A DNA stretch of 64,000 bases from Echinometra lucunter (taxonomy: Eukaryota; Echinodermata; Echinoidea; Camarodonta; Echinometridae). Both the position numbers and the translations under genes were made by a program. The notes beneath the pieces are model-generated. The model was not told the DNA's origin, did not search any database, and worked only from the letters and a program-made list of their open reading frames with translations. The DNA is taken from contig JAPZVO010000025.1 in NCBI GenBank assembly GCA_029962745.1, forward strand, positions 251,520 to 315,519, in the 5' to 3' direction. Below are positions 1-12,800 of this stretch, piece by piece (the first letter of the stretch is position 1; every line of letters starts with the position of its first letter).

Positions 1-2300
1 CGTCATACACGAAATTATGCTTTCAATGCAGATGATATGATTCCATCTTTCTCTCCTTATCGTCACTTTTTGATCCTATGAACCTAATGAAGAAACCGAC
101 CTACTCTTTCCTCGATGCAATGAACTTTAATTTTTTATGACATGGCACTCCCAAGATTAACTCCTGTAACATAAGATTGATAAGTGACAATAATGTAAGC
201 TCATTCAATTTCTAAAGAGCGCAGAAACATGTGTCTCCTTTGACCCCCCTCCCTCCTCCCCCTTCACCTTTGATGAAATGATGAAAAGAGGTTGGAAAAA
301 AAAATGAAAATAAACGAAAAGAAATAGGCCTACTCGGGTTTTCAATAATCTTATTCGTGATTATAAACAGACTTTTATTTCTTCCACAGTTAGTTTTTTT
401 TAAATCACAGAGTGTGTTTCTCTATGTTAAATTATCATATTCTGGTAAAGCTTTATCATTCATAGAAATTAACTTACCCTCTATTTAGGATACTTAATGT
501 GTCAGAATATAACTGTATTATTTGAGTAATGTCAAAAGTAATTTTTACACAAAGGTAATGAATAAATTGATTCGTCTTTACAATAAAAGAAAAACACAAA
601 CACAAAAGATACAAATGCTAAAAAAAGGAAGATGGTATTTGTGAACATGGATAAGGTTCTCTTGTCAATCAGACTATATTTTTTTTCCAGTTTAGAAGTG
701 AAATAAGAGATGATTTCTTTTTAAACCCCAAAGTCCTTCCAAATGAGAGCATAGAAAGTTTATGTTCACTATACTGATTAATATTCTCCTGCAGAAATCA
801 CTCTGACATTTTTTTTAAAGGGTTACTTTTCCTTCGTCCGTAGATTCATCGTCAGAAAGGCGAGATCAAATGAAAGAGTCCTTTTATCATTTACTATCAC
901 TATGTGTAATTATGTTGTTTTCGATAAGACTTTGCTTGGGAAAATTTTCTATTCTTTGAGATTTGTTTGTAAAGAAACACAGTGTTAAGCGTTAAAGTAA
1001 AATCCGTGTTGTTTCGTCCAATAATTTCATAATATGGCCTTATAATATAATATAATATTGGCATATAATCTTCGAGTGATTGTTCATGTTAGGATAGACT
1101 TGATCTAACACGGATGTTATATTTTCACACCCTTCCATAATACTAGTACCATGCTTATGTTTTCCAACTGATACTTAGAACGAATATTTAAATAATTTTA
1201 TTTTGGTTTAGAATCAAGGAAAATTATACTCTTCCTCCAAAAGAAAACCCATGTATAATTTTTCAAAAATTAATTCTTTCTTTTTTTCTCTGGTAAATGT
1301 TTACTTGATTATACATCAAATTGTATCTATGAATTTAATTTACATAAATCACAATACTGAATAAAAAATTACATATTTGCAAAAAAAAAAAAATAACGGT
1401 GGATTTGTGTACTTTACGTGAAGTTCGAGCTGTAAACACAGAAAACATGTTACACGTGTGTGAATTTCCTCCGCTTTAAAAGTAGTAGCCCAAATTTGCA
1501 AAACATTGTTTCAGAATTTGAAGAGAAATAAGCCAATTCCAATTCAAATTTACAACAATATTCCAAAGAATAAATGAAAAAAATGAATGGTTTTACTCTT
1601 AAAGCGTCAGGAAGACGCCTTTACAAAACAAAGAAAATAAAAGAAGATGTGTGTTGAATATTTCCTTCTCAATCCTAAACGAGAATGTACTGGGAACAAA
1701 AACTTTACGAGTGTTTTTCTGTGGCTTAAAGCAATCTAAAGTAAAACGTTTGTTCATATTGCGTGCCACTTGCAAATGTGGGCTATTACCTTTAAGGGGG
1801 GGGGGGGGGGGGTTACCTTTTTTGTTGTGCATATATTTGCATGTCCTTGCTGGGGGTTGGGGAGTTGGTTACCCTTTTGTAAGGTAAAATCCTTTTTGGG
1901 GAAAAGGGAGAAACCTGCGAGATAAAAATGGAGAAAGATTCTAAAGCCTGGCTGACTTTCATTGAATCGGTAGAGTATTCATATCACGATGATATCTTCT
2001 ACCAGACCCGCACGGTAACAACCGAGTACAGGCATATACTTCGAAAACATCGAATAATGCACAGTCAAAATCCTTATCGCTCTTTGCCAGGCACAGAGTA
2101 CATACGGAACAGGGAAACCATGGCTTCTATTCTATTCTAAACCTTTTCTTTGATTATGACAAAATATATTCATCGGTCATATAAAACAAGTTTATTACGA
2201 CCACTGGCAAGCAATAGACCCGTTTTATCTGATGCATAGTTGTTAAACAGAATTTTCCATGACCAAATAGTAGCTTGCCAGAGGCTTGCCCGCCATAACA
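1..2300. other. AT-rich intergenic DNA, no gene seen
   Basis: Both strands were read. There are only short open frames without recognisable domains or splice-bounded coding blocks. A run of about 17 G lies at 1796-1812. A 70-codon plus-strand frame at 1928-2140 has no family resemblance that I can name and is not called. Confidence 0.6.
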
Positions 2301-2315
2301 ACACTTGAAGTTTTA

Positions 2316-3913
2316 CCCAGCAAACACATAACGTTTTCAGAACGTTTCCTCAAAGTTTTTTTGAGGTTCCGTACATCCTCGTCTAAAACGGAGGTTTATA
2401 AAACGTACATATAAACGTCAACGTTTGGACTTGGCATTTACCACAACAACAGTTTTTTGGAAAACGTTTTTAAAACGTCAATGGACGTTACAAAATGAAA
2501 CGTCCTTTTCAAAATGTTTGTAAAACGTTATCGGACGTTACAAAATTAAACGTCCGGTACCTAACGTATACAGAACGTTTTTTCCTGACCTATTTATTGT
2601 TGAACGTTTATTAAACGTGTTAAAAACGTCCAATTCCAAATCATTATGAATGAGGAAATAAAAACACTCTTCTTCAACAAAATGTAGAATCATTACCAAA
2701 TTTCTTTTTTCCGATGTCCAAATGAACAAATAAACACATTCATTCATTTAGATGAAATATATATTTCATTTCTGATATCAACCGACTGATTTTTTTGCAG
2801 AAGAATGTGTTTATTTGTTCATTTGGACATCGGAAAAAGAAATTTGGTAATGAAATATATATTTCATCCCCAGCAAACACAAAACATTTTCAGAACGTTC
2901 ACAAAACGTTTTTTTTATAACGTCCGCTACACCTCGTCTGAAAAAAAAACGTTCTTAAAACGTTTTTCAAAACGTCTTAAAGCTTTCTGCAGGTCCTTAG
3001 ACTGGAAAGTAATCGCTCATGATTCATGAATATTCACATAAGGCCTAGAATTGACCAAAATCATGATTTTAAAAGGACAAATGGCAATCTATTTTGACCT
3101 TTCTGTAATGCAAAATTCTACAATGCAAAAATAATGCAAAACATTGATTGTAATGCCCAAAATGCAATTCGAAGAGGTATTTCTGGGTCTAAATTCAAAA
3201 TTTTTATTCGTCAACTATTTCTTAAGGGTCATTGCAATCTGATCCCTATATACAGAAAAACTTGACAAGAGATCAGGTTACTAGTATAGGATAGGATAGG
3301 ATAGGATATAGGTATAGGATTGTTAGGATTACAGGAGGACTGTAAGTATCATAGAACATTAAGAGGATTCTATTGAAAGAACTTCTCTTCAGGATAATTT
3401 TTTAAAATTATAATTATAAAAGGTTTTCTGGACATTCTTAAAAGGTTCTTACAAGGTTTTCTAAACTTTCATAAAAGGTTTTCTGAACGTTCTTAAAAGG
3501 TTTTCTAAAAGTCCTTAAAAGGTTTTCTGAACGTTCTCAGAACGTTTGTAAAACGTCTAAAGATTTTCTGCAGGTCCCTAGACTGGAAAGCAAATGCATA
3601 AAAGGTTTTTAATTTTTTTAACGTTTAGGAAACGTTTTACAAAAGTCCAATAAAACGTTTTGTGGATGTCTGCAGAACGTCCACAGAACGTCTATAACGT
3701 CCAAAAGGTTTTCAGCAGGTCCTTTAAAATTTTGAAAGGTGTTTTATTGTTTTTTTTAACGTTTTAAAAACGTTTTTCAAACGTCCATATGAAACGTTTT
3801 AAATACGTCGAAAACCTTCAGCAAAAAGACGTTCTGAAAACGTTTTGACAAAACGTCCAAATAATGAACTTGGAATTTTTCAAGAACGTTCAGAAAACGT
3901 CCAATTGTTAGCA
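2316..3913. repeat. AACGTT-rich degenerate repeat element, two adjoining copies
   Basis: Two blocks each open with the motif CCCAGCAAACACA (2316 and 2868) and continue as dozens of degenerate short units built on AACGTTTT, AAAACGTCC and TTCAGAACGTT. The motif occurs in both orientations, so the block can fold on itself locally. The right side ends near 3913 at a GTTAGCAAGG sequence. A short ATAGG minisatellite sits at 3287-3310. Similar CCAGCAAACACAAAACGTT repeats are common in invertebrate and fish genomes and are usually treated as non-autonomous DNA elements; assignment to a superfamily is not possible here. Confidence 0.6.
2692..2856. repeat. Inverted repeat (hairpin) inside the AACGTT block
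   Basis: A segment of about 46 bases at 2692-2742 (containing CCGATGTCCAAATGAAC) recurs as its reverse complement at 2806-2856 (GTTCATTTGGACATCGG). The arms are nearly identical and about 65 bases apart. The hairpin separates the two AACGTT blocks and may mark a fold-back junction between two head-to-tail copies. Confidence 0.7.
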
Positions 3914-4097
3914 AGGTAGTTTGCCGGCACAAACCCTGGTCTGTCGAAACATCTTTGTAGAGATGTGAGTAGGAGACTACATGAGGTCAATGGGGATGCT
4001 GTGCTGTAGTTGCACTTTGGCCCATGCTTCTCTCAAGCGCAGTGCATTTAAATAACTGTCAATTAATGTCTGTGCCTGCAGACTACCCGGGGATTGC

Positions 4098-4345
4098 AAA
4101 AAAAAAAAAAAAAAAAAAAAAAAAACAAGACACATGAATGCACTCAACATGTGCATACATGTACCGTATCTGTCATGTTTGTAATCAACTATGCCCTCAA
4201 AAGTTACAGTGTTACTGCCCTCACTGTTCACTGATCTTTATGCTTTTTTTTATGTTCACTTGGGAGGACTGTTTCATCGTTTAGAAAGCTTATACGAAAT
4301 GTGTTTTACTCGTTAGTGTCGATACATCACATGCCTGATTCTGTT
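4098..4345. repeat. Interspersed repeat, diverged copy of 30058-30355
   Basis: After a poly-A run (4098-4125) the sequence shares a colinear series of blocks with 30058-30355: CACATGAATG, ACTCAACAT, GTATCTGTCAT, TGCCCTCACTGTT, CTGATCTTTATG, ATACGAAATG and an ending with CACATACCTGACT or similar. The divergence suggests an old repeat. No coding function is seen. Confidence 0.5.
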
Positions 4346-4399
4346 AGTCTTTTCTCTCCTTCTCCTTTCCATTTGGATAAATTCTATTTTAAAACGTTG

Positions 4400-7300
4400 C
4401 ATGACTGTTTGTGTAGACATCATTTGTAAGAGGAGCGAAGTTATGATACTGCGAACGTAAGCATTTCGCACACTGGCATTCACCTCCCTCTTGCACATCA
4501 TACGTAGTTATAATCCCATTATAGCATCTAGTGTGAACTGCAACAGGGAATTTTGGAAGACCGAATTCTCGGAAATTACAATAGAAAAATATGCGTTCTC
4601 TGAGCGATCGTGTCACCTGGGTGCATGTTTTGTGTGCGGGGGGGGGGGGGGGGGTGGGGGGGAGACAAGTGTGTGGTTTTGGAATGAAATAGAGGGTCTG
4701 TAGGATCAACACTTCTTCTTGTAATGTTTTTTTTTCTCAGTCTCTTTTTATTTTATAATCTCTCTCTCATATTATCTCTCTCTCTCTCTTTCACTTTTTA
4801 TATACCGTATATAGTGCAAGACAAAATGGCTCTTGTCAATACACGAATAGCTTCAAAGAAAGATTTTGAAGGAACAATTATTTCCACTGTTTACACTGTT
4901 TAAGGAAACCGTTTGTCATAATGTTTGTGATACAGAAATGATTATAATGGTGCTTTACCCGGGTGTGTTTTTTAATCTTTATGAATTTCATGTTGTTGCA
5001 CGTCGAATATTGTGTTTTTGTAATAATTAGGTGTAAATATCCTATAATGCATTTTTTTCTCGAAATATTCAGGGAAAATTGAAAACGATTATGTAGAACT
5101 TGAGGAAACATTTTAAAATGACGGGGTGATGAATAAGGCGTGGTACTTATAGATTGTTTACATGGGAGTGTGGATCTTATTTACGAGAAATGTGCTGCAT
5201 TCAATGCTTTAGCTGTTTAGTGAACTTTATTGTTTTCCCGAAATAAATGATATGCGATCATTTTGGTTGATTTCTAGTTTGTAGTAGGATTGTAGTAACA
5301 GAAATAGATTCTTTAAAATCAGTGTTCCACCCTATAAGTTCAATTTTGTAATAAGAGAAGGCATGAATTTGCAAGTTTCACTATCATACTACGATCTTAA
5401 TAAAAGATGATTGATATCTGAAAATGTATAACATTAGACGTTTTTACAGATGCACTGTAAAAGATTTGAGAAGGATGATGTGTTTTTTTCACAGAAATCT
5501 AACGTGTAAAAAGTGTTAGTACCGAATGAATGTTGACATTTTGATAGCATATTATCAGGTTAGGTTATAATTCTTGTGGTGGGAGATGTTTTGTCGTTAT
5601 TTCGCGATCTTTGTTTTCGTTGTGCTATAGACCAGTAAATGTCCCTGTGAACTCAGTATCCTTTGACCTCAATTAGGCTATTGCTGCTTTCGTCATCATG
5701 GTGGTCATTATTTTCGTCTTTGAATGAAAGTACAAGCATGTTAGTTCGCACTTTTGTACAACGAAAACAAACATGACAAATGTCAGCATAAACGGTTATA
5801 CGATTGTAAATATTAGATACATTTTCATATGCAATATATTTTTAAGGAAGAAAGAAAGAAAGCAAGCAAGAAAGAAAGGAGGAAAAAATGATAAAGAAAA
5901 GGAATATTTGGAGGGAAACCACTAGATCAATTCCATGCCCGTCTAACTTCAGGTTCTTTTCATCATTAAGATAATGTCACAGAAATATAAAGATATAGGT
6001 TTCCGCCCAAATACACATATGATAACACATGTCATATTTTGATAAATAATACCGATTTATTTTGTGTGAATTCAGAATTAAAAAAAAAACACATTATGTT
6101 TCATAGAAGGCTGCATAATATCGTCGCATGGAAAATAAATCTCAAATTCATTCTACCGCAGAATGTTGAGATTATCCATTTAAATTGTGTAGCCAATTAT
6201 ACTGAAAAGAAAAATCTCTCAAACAGAGTCATGATTATAAAGTCATATACAGTCATAACATTAGAGGGCCACTGCAACAAAAATTCAAGTTGATTCCTAT
6301 TGATGTGCAGGGATAAATACAACTCAGATTTTCTTACTTTAGATATGATTCATGGTTTTTTGAATATTTCTTGAATATTCTTTTATTTGAAAACTGATGC
6401 TAAGCTTCGCCCCTAAAAATGCTCCAGATTTCATGCCTGCAGTGACATCATCTGTCAGTCATCAGCCACCTTTACTATCATTCTAGAATGGACAGTGGTA
6501 TGTAACTTTTCACAGCTCAGCACATGCTCGCAATAGAATTCCATGCTTTCATACAATACTTCTACATTGCCTTTATTTTGCTGGTGATGCTACAGCATTT
6601 CTGGCATAGCAACTCCTATGTCCCTTTCAGTCGTTGAGAAGAACGATTAATCAGGAGGAGAGGGTAAATTAGCAATAGCCCCCGCTGTTGGTCTACAGGG
6701 TTACGCACAAATGACGTTAGGATGAATCTCAGTTTTATACTTTCAATTTGATACCAAAAAAGACGTTGACAACATAATTCCAAGCGGTATTCTACTCAAT
6801 TAGAATTCATGTATATTACAGCCCCCACCCACCCTTTCTTCCCCTTTGCTGAGCATTATTTGTTACTACATGTGCTTGGTGAGTGTACTACTGCTGTTAC
6901 TACGATTTCAATAAACCAGTTAATGGTCTTATCATCTCTTCTGTCATTTCCTCTTTCAGCCCCTCATCCCGTCCCCACCCCATCTCTCTATCCCCCTTTC
7001 AATTGTTTTAATTTTCTTGCTCGTTATTCGTCTTTGAATAAGACCAAGGGCGGAAATCCTGAGGGGTGGGGGCGGGGACGTCCCACCGCGATTTTGTATT
7101 TTCGACATATGATTGAATATAGGAGTAATAAAAAATATATGCTCGAGGAAAGTGAGGATCTTTTCATTTTGTTTTCTATACTAGTCAGCAAATCCACGAT
7201 GTATCACCCTCATGTTTCAAGACAGATACCCTCCCATCAGTAAGACTTACATTAGGTCAGTATATTTGCGAGTACCCGATTATTTATTTAAATTTCAGCC

Positions 7301-8530
7301 AGAACAAACAAAAAGGAAAAATACATACACAGCTATGTTAATACATACTACACGATCAGAATTATGTTTAAGAGTACAACAGAATATTAAAGTCAACTCA
7401 GTGAGTGTGTGCAGTTGGTAAGCCTCTATCTTTTCAGATCTGCTATGCGTTTATTTCATCAAATATCGAAAATGCAGGACATGCCATCCACAATTTTGTT
7501 CTCAAATATATTACACACTATTTTTGGAGTGTGTATAAAACGCCTAAAGCATACAAACAGTATACTCTGTCTTAACTGCTACAACAATTCTAGAATATTG
7601 AATCTCGATCATCAAAACTCAGAAGTGCTAAATTCACTTCATTGAAATGAAATTAACTCTCCATGTTAAAGGCGATAACTCATGTGTGCTTCTTATTTTG
7701 ATTTAAAGAGTATAGAATGGTAGACCAGCATTATCAACATTTATACTTAATTTTGAAAATTCCATATCTTGAAAATTATTCTTATTTTGTGCATTCTGAA
7801 GATGATTTTATTATTTCTGATATAATTATGTATATTAAAATGAAAATGGAAAATAAATGAAATGAAAATGAAATGAGACGGAGGCAATTTTCGTACCTTT
7901 ACTTACTGTAACCGGTAATCAAAAAAATCACATTCTAGCTATAAAAATGCCATTTGTCGTCAAAGACATTCAAGCAACATGTTTTTTTTACTACTTTCGG
8001 CAACTCGCTGGTCCACTTGTTTGTAAACCACCCTACATATACCAAAATATTACGAGCGAGGGAAGCGAGATACGGGCAAAACACACATTCTTGTTGATAT
8101 AGTGTTATTTTGTCATCAACGTACACTATATAGACTATCTACATTACATTATTCAGTATCTAATTGTGACACGAGTGAGCGCAGCGAGCGAGAAAAAAGC
8201 ACATTCTTTGATAGCCTCAAAGATATGTGAATAGTTTTTGATCACCTGACTGCCAAATATGACGCTTTTTGGCTCGTCGCTTGCCATCTAAAATCATTTT
8301 GTTTCTTTTAGTGAGCGAAGCGACCTACCGACAAAAACTCTTTTTAAAAAAAAAATCCATGAAAAGAAACTAGATGGTGTACTATCGCCATGGAATTCGA
8401 GGAAAGCTTTACATCTTACTGTGAAATATGACGGATATTCGGACATGTTACTGAGGGAATAAGAGCGTTTGCCTCATTAAAATATCCTGGTTCTACGAGA
8501 GAGTGGAGCTAGCGAGAAAGGAGTATCGTT
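4400..8530. other. AT-rich intergenic DNA, no gene seen
   Basis: Contains a G run (4638-4655), a CT-rich microsatellite (about 4760-4792), an AAGAAAG tract (5846-5880) and a GC-rich patch at 7050-7090. Short GCGAGCG-type motifs recur around 8050-8340. No splice-bounded coding block or structural RNA was recognised. The 144-codon open frame at 6809-7243 is low-complexity and lacks a domain. Confidence 0.55.
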
Positions 8531-8946
8531 TTAACCCATTCGTGACAGGAATGATTTAAGGCCTAATTTGATCAGCTTTTATTCTTCGAATTGGTAACAC
8601 CAACATTTTTATTTTATTGCTACATTTTTCTTATAAAACGTCGTGTATCTGAAATGAATATAAATTGACAGAAATTATGATGAGAAGTCAAAAAGTTGCC
8701 AATTTGCAGGGGAAAACGGTGATTTTAAACTTTCTATCACATTGCCAATTTAAGGATTTTAATGCTTTTTTTTCCTTTTAAAAATTTTCAGCATCAAACA
8801 ACAAATATTGATGCAACCAAAATGGACACAGTTTGTGTAGAATTTTTTGCTCTTTCTGCTCCTGAATTTGGTATGATTTTAGGGCTTTGCATCAAAAGAT
8901 ATTAGGCCAAACCACAAAATGTGGACCTATGTCACGAATGGGTTAA
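8531..8946. mobile_element. piggyBac-like MITE, copy 1
   Basis: The 416 bp unit is bounded by TTAA at 8531-8534 and 8943-8946. Inside lie inverted termini CCCATTCGTGACA and its complement (TGTCACGAATGGG, one base different). A TTAA target duplication plus a terminal CCC is the known signature of piggyBac elements. The interior has no transposase frame, so it is non-autonomous. A second copy in the same orientation lies at 26394-26810 with high similarity throughout. Confidence 0.75.
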
Positions 8947-9443
8947 TACTGAGAACAGGTTCTAGTCTACAGTTACTCCGGTTTATGATTTTAATAATAC
9001 ACATTTTATCAGCATCCTTCTTTCTCATATTTGGCCAGATAGGTATAGGCTACTGGTCGCAGGCCATTATCTCATGGAATTTCTTGTTATGGGTCTTCGT
9101 CCCGTTCAACCCCTTGGAGTTATATTACCAATAGTTATATTACTAATTGGATAGAAATACAAGATGCTACCCATTTTATTTCATAAAATATTCATCGGTA
9201 TTGGTTAAGCTAATAAAAATATATCAAATGCGAGTAGAAGAACAACATGCTATTAGATAGAAAGACAAGATGCGAACCAATTTGCTTCCATAAAGATAGT
9301 GTTATAACAGTCCATGGCTGGGATACTTAAAATCACTTCTTTACTCCTGATTTTCCTTTAGCCTTGTCTTTCCTTTTATTTTTTTAGGGGATTACAGGAG
9401 GCTAAGACATTTTAAACGTTTTTTCATGGTGAATTATTGGGGA

Positions 9444-9449
9444 TTTATT
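9444..9449 (-). other. Candidate poly(A) signal for the O-fucosyltransferase-like gene
   Basis: AATAAA on the minus strand, about 280 bases past the stop codon at 9731-9733. This is a motif match only; no transcript end was available. Confidence 0.3.
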
Positions 9450-9461
9450 GTATAGGCCATA

Positions 9462-9485
9462 CCCCCCCCCCCCCCCCCCCCCCCC
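9462..9485. repeat. Poly-C run
   Basis: An uninterrupted run of about 23 C follows GGCCATA. Such runs recur through the window, usually at or inside repeat elements. Confidence 0.9.
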
Positions 9486-9730
9486 AGGATCGACACCGAT
9501 GCCTCAGTTCGTCGTTGAGTGAGACAAACAAAATTGGTTATTTTAAATGAAAAAAAAAACTACATGCATAGTAGCTTCCCCCTTCATTTGCACCCCGAGG
9601 AAGAAAAAAAATCAGTACCATAATCATTGGCGCACAGGGCTGCCCCGACACCACTGAAAAAAAAATATTCCTCCGCCCCATTCCGCTTCTTCATAGGCTA
9701 TGTATCCGTCAAATTTCAGCTGGATGCATT

Positions 9731-9843
9731 CTATTTGGGCTCTTTGAAAATGTTATAGATCTCTGTCCATTCCTTGTAATATCGATCCTCTTTAACCATA
9801 TCTGACCAAGATGAATGACGACTAGAAAGGAAGAACGTTGATT
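9731..9843 (-). CDS. O-fucosyltransferase-like gene, last exon
   Basis: Acceptor ...TATCCCATTTAG. The first two bases complete E449, then 36 residues run from STFFLSSRHSSWS to FKEPK and TAG at 9731-9733. The S-S-W-S motif here matches the C-terminal signature of O-fucosyltransferase-like enzymes, which supports linking this exon to exon 1 about 9 kb away. Confidence 0.82.
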
Positions 9844-12800
9844 CTAAATGGGATAAACATAGAAAATACCATTATTATTATTACATATTGTGAAAAATGT
9901 GTCAAATCTGACTTTAAAGCTTTCATAAATACTTGCTTAAATTTAATAAGTTTGTATATATCAAGGGATATTTTCTATGTATACATATAAAAAAAAATAT
10001 CAGTTTTCTTAATGTTCCATTCTCGACCTGTTAAATGCGAAGTCGATATTACTACCAAAACAACAAAAACTACATTACTATTCTTTCCTTCTTTGTTTAT
10101 AGTCACTGAGATTTATTCAATATGTGTCTCTGAGATTTCTGATTTTGACCATTGTTCAAGATTTTTGACGCATGCCTACAAATATGAAATAACGTGTCCT
10201 GACTGACGTTTGATTAGTAAAACCAAGATTATAATTCATGGCAAACGAAAGTCTTAATTTCAAATATAAAGCGTCTATAAAAAAAAGGGGCTCGTCACTC
10301 ACCTTTACAGAGTTCCTGTTCAACTAATGACGTCAGATAGTTGTTGTCACGTGAGAGTTTGGGGGATTGGTCAATGAGGTCGCTCGTCATGTGGAAATTT
10401 GGCACTCCCTGACGTATACCTTTTATGATATTATCCTGTAACCGAAAAAAATAATGTAATAAAATATATTTTCATGACGTTTAGCATTTTATTTCCAGAC
10501 CATGCACCTCCACACCGACTCCACTCTGACTCCACACCGTCTCTACACCGATATTTGGGGGATGCAATATTTTGTTCAGTTTGTGGTCGGTCTGGGGAGC
10601 GTTTCATAAAGAGTCTTGTCGGTGATTTTCACTGACTAATTTGCTCTCAACCAATCAGATGGAAGGATTTTCAGTAGCTTATAACAGTTGTCAGTGACAA
10701 TCACTGACCAAACTCTTCATGAAACGCTCCCCTGGTCTCGTTTGTGTAACTGAGGTATAAGAGTCGGTGATATTTTTTTAAGAGTTGGAACTGAGGTATA
10801 TAACAACTAACCTGGTCGTCGAGTTCGGATGCAAAATAAGCAGCCTTTATGCCGGACTTCGCCATGAAGTGAGAAATGTTTGATGCCAATCGCGATGGTG
10901 TTAATGCTTCTATTGAGCTGCAGATGTCTTGAGCAAAATCTCTCTTACACCTGTCCATGATGTGATATGACATGACATCACATTATTTATTCAACAAGAA
11001 CAATGCATTTTAGCAGCAAAACATTAAGGAGCAAACAAAATATCAATTTCGACATGTCAGAAATCAAGTCCCAAAGTGCAAGCCTATTTTTTTTTTCCTA
11101 TTCAGTCTTAAAATTTTACCTGCCCCTTCCCCTCACCTCACACACATACTTGAAAATAAAAGTAGCTGAGTGTAAATTATTTCATAAAAGAATACATCCA
11201 TGAAATTAGAACGGCCTTTTTCCATTGGAAAAAAAAAACATGGCAGGTCACACAACAAATAAACATAAACAATGATACAATATTCATTTGGGGAAAAAAA
11301 TCAATATAGCACAGTATCGCAAATTTGACAAGCAGATTAAAGATAAAATAGATACATTTGAAGAATAGGGAAAAGAAGAGAAAGTGGAGAAGAAGAAGAA
11401 GAAGAAGAAGAAGAAGAAGAAGAAGAAGAAATAATAAAATCTGTGTAATACAATCCCATAACCCTGCCGCTATGCGGGAAATTCATCTAGGGAGCTCATG
11501 TCTGAGCAATATGATCTCTATTTGCATTTTCATGAAAACGAATAGCTCTATTTACAGATAAACATTCGTGCAGTTCATTTTCTGTGCTAGTGTTTGATTT
11601 AGAACACATCATTCATTCGGTATCACAATCCTTTTTCCACATTTTCAAACTATTGTCAACATCGGTCAGTAAGCTTGCATCAGTTTCATTTTTTTCTTCT
11701 TCAAAATTCTAATGTAACAGGTCAGAAAGTATCACAATAAATGTATAGCTGATTTGTTGAGAAGGTCCCTGTAACAAGTTTCTTGACCTCTAATGAGATC
11801 CTTAGAATGCTATTTCTGAGGAGATCCCTTCTGAGGAAGTCCTCTTTGGCCTTGGGTCACAGAGGGTAAGTTGGGATAGCTTTTTCTGACACATCACCAA
11901 GTGAGAGGGACAGAGGCAGACCACCCTCCTACTTTTGGACAGATAGAATGATTTTTCTGAAGATTATTTATCTGGATGTGATTTGACTGAAGTTGATATA
12001 AATGAATTTCAGACTCAAGGCTTTGCCTAGGGTAGGTTTCTCATGTTAATGTTTTTCTTACCTGTATTCTGACATACTTTGAAACTTTCTAAAGATAAGA
12101 GTCTGGATTGCAAATGGTCATTCTAAAAAGTATGAGAAGTGTTGTAAATTCTGTGTTTGATACATGTATTTGAAATTGATTTAACTAGGAGAATCTTTAT
12201 AGACATATTCTGTATAATGAACCAGGTCGATAAGCATTTGGAATTATTCGATGGCTTTTATGTACTATTTGGATTGAATTTCTGTAGAAAAGCTATGGGT
12301 AACACCTGTCAATGATGGTTCTTTTCAGTAGCTAGTATTGTATTATGTATACCTGATTCTCTTATGTAAAGCCAATAATAGGTGGATATCACTCAGAGTT
12401 TTAAAAGAAATTACTTACATAATATACTTAGAGAATAATTCCATGTGAAGTTCACATACAAAAGGCTAAAAGATTATTTGTTTTTTTTAATGGTATAAAC
12501 CTTGAAATTGAAATTTTTCAAAGTTGTTATAAACATTTATATTACGGTGGTCTAACACTTAATTTGTTGGAAATGATATGATGTCTAGCTGGTGTGACTC
12601 TGTCAGTCTGTAGTCTTGTTCTCCTCAAGAGCTCAAGAGGGGTGAGTTAATGTTATAGGAGGAAAGATAGCTTTAGGAAAGAACATAATTGCGCTGTTAT
12701 GTGTGTTACATTGCTTATTTCATCTGCATAATCTATGCAATTCCTTGAAAAGTATCAAATTTCAGTACTTTTTAATCAAAAGTTTCTGCATTTATTAAAG

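Noticed and set aside
1928..2140. 70-codon plus-strand frame of balanced composition
   Set aside because: It begins with ATG and has ordinary amino-acid use, but there are no splice signals, homology that I can recognise, or neighbouring exons.
6809..7243. 144-codon plus-strand frame
   Set aside because: Low-complexity, no domain, no splice signals, and partly within GC-rich repeat-like sequence at 7050-7090.
11358..11561. Arginine-rich open frame
   Set aside because: Translation of a GAA microsatellite within a repeat family member.
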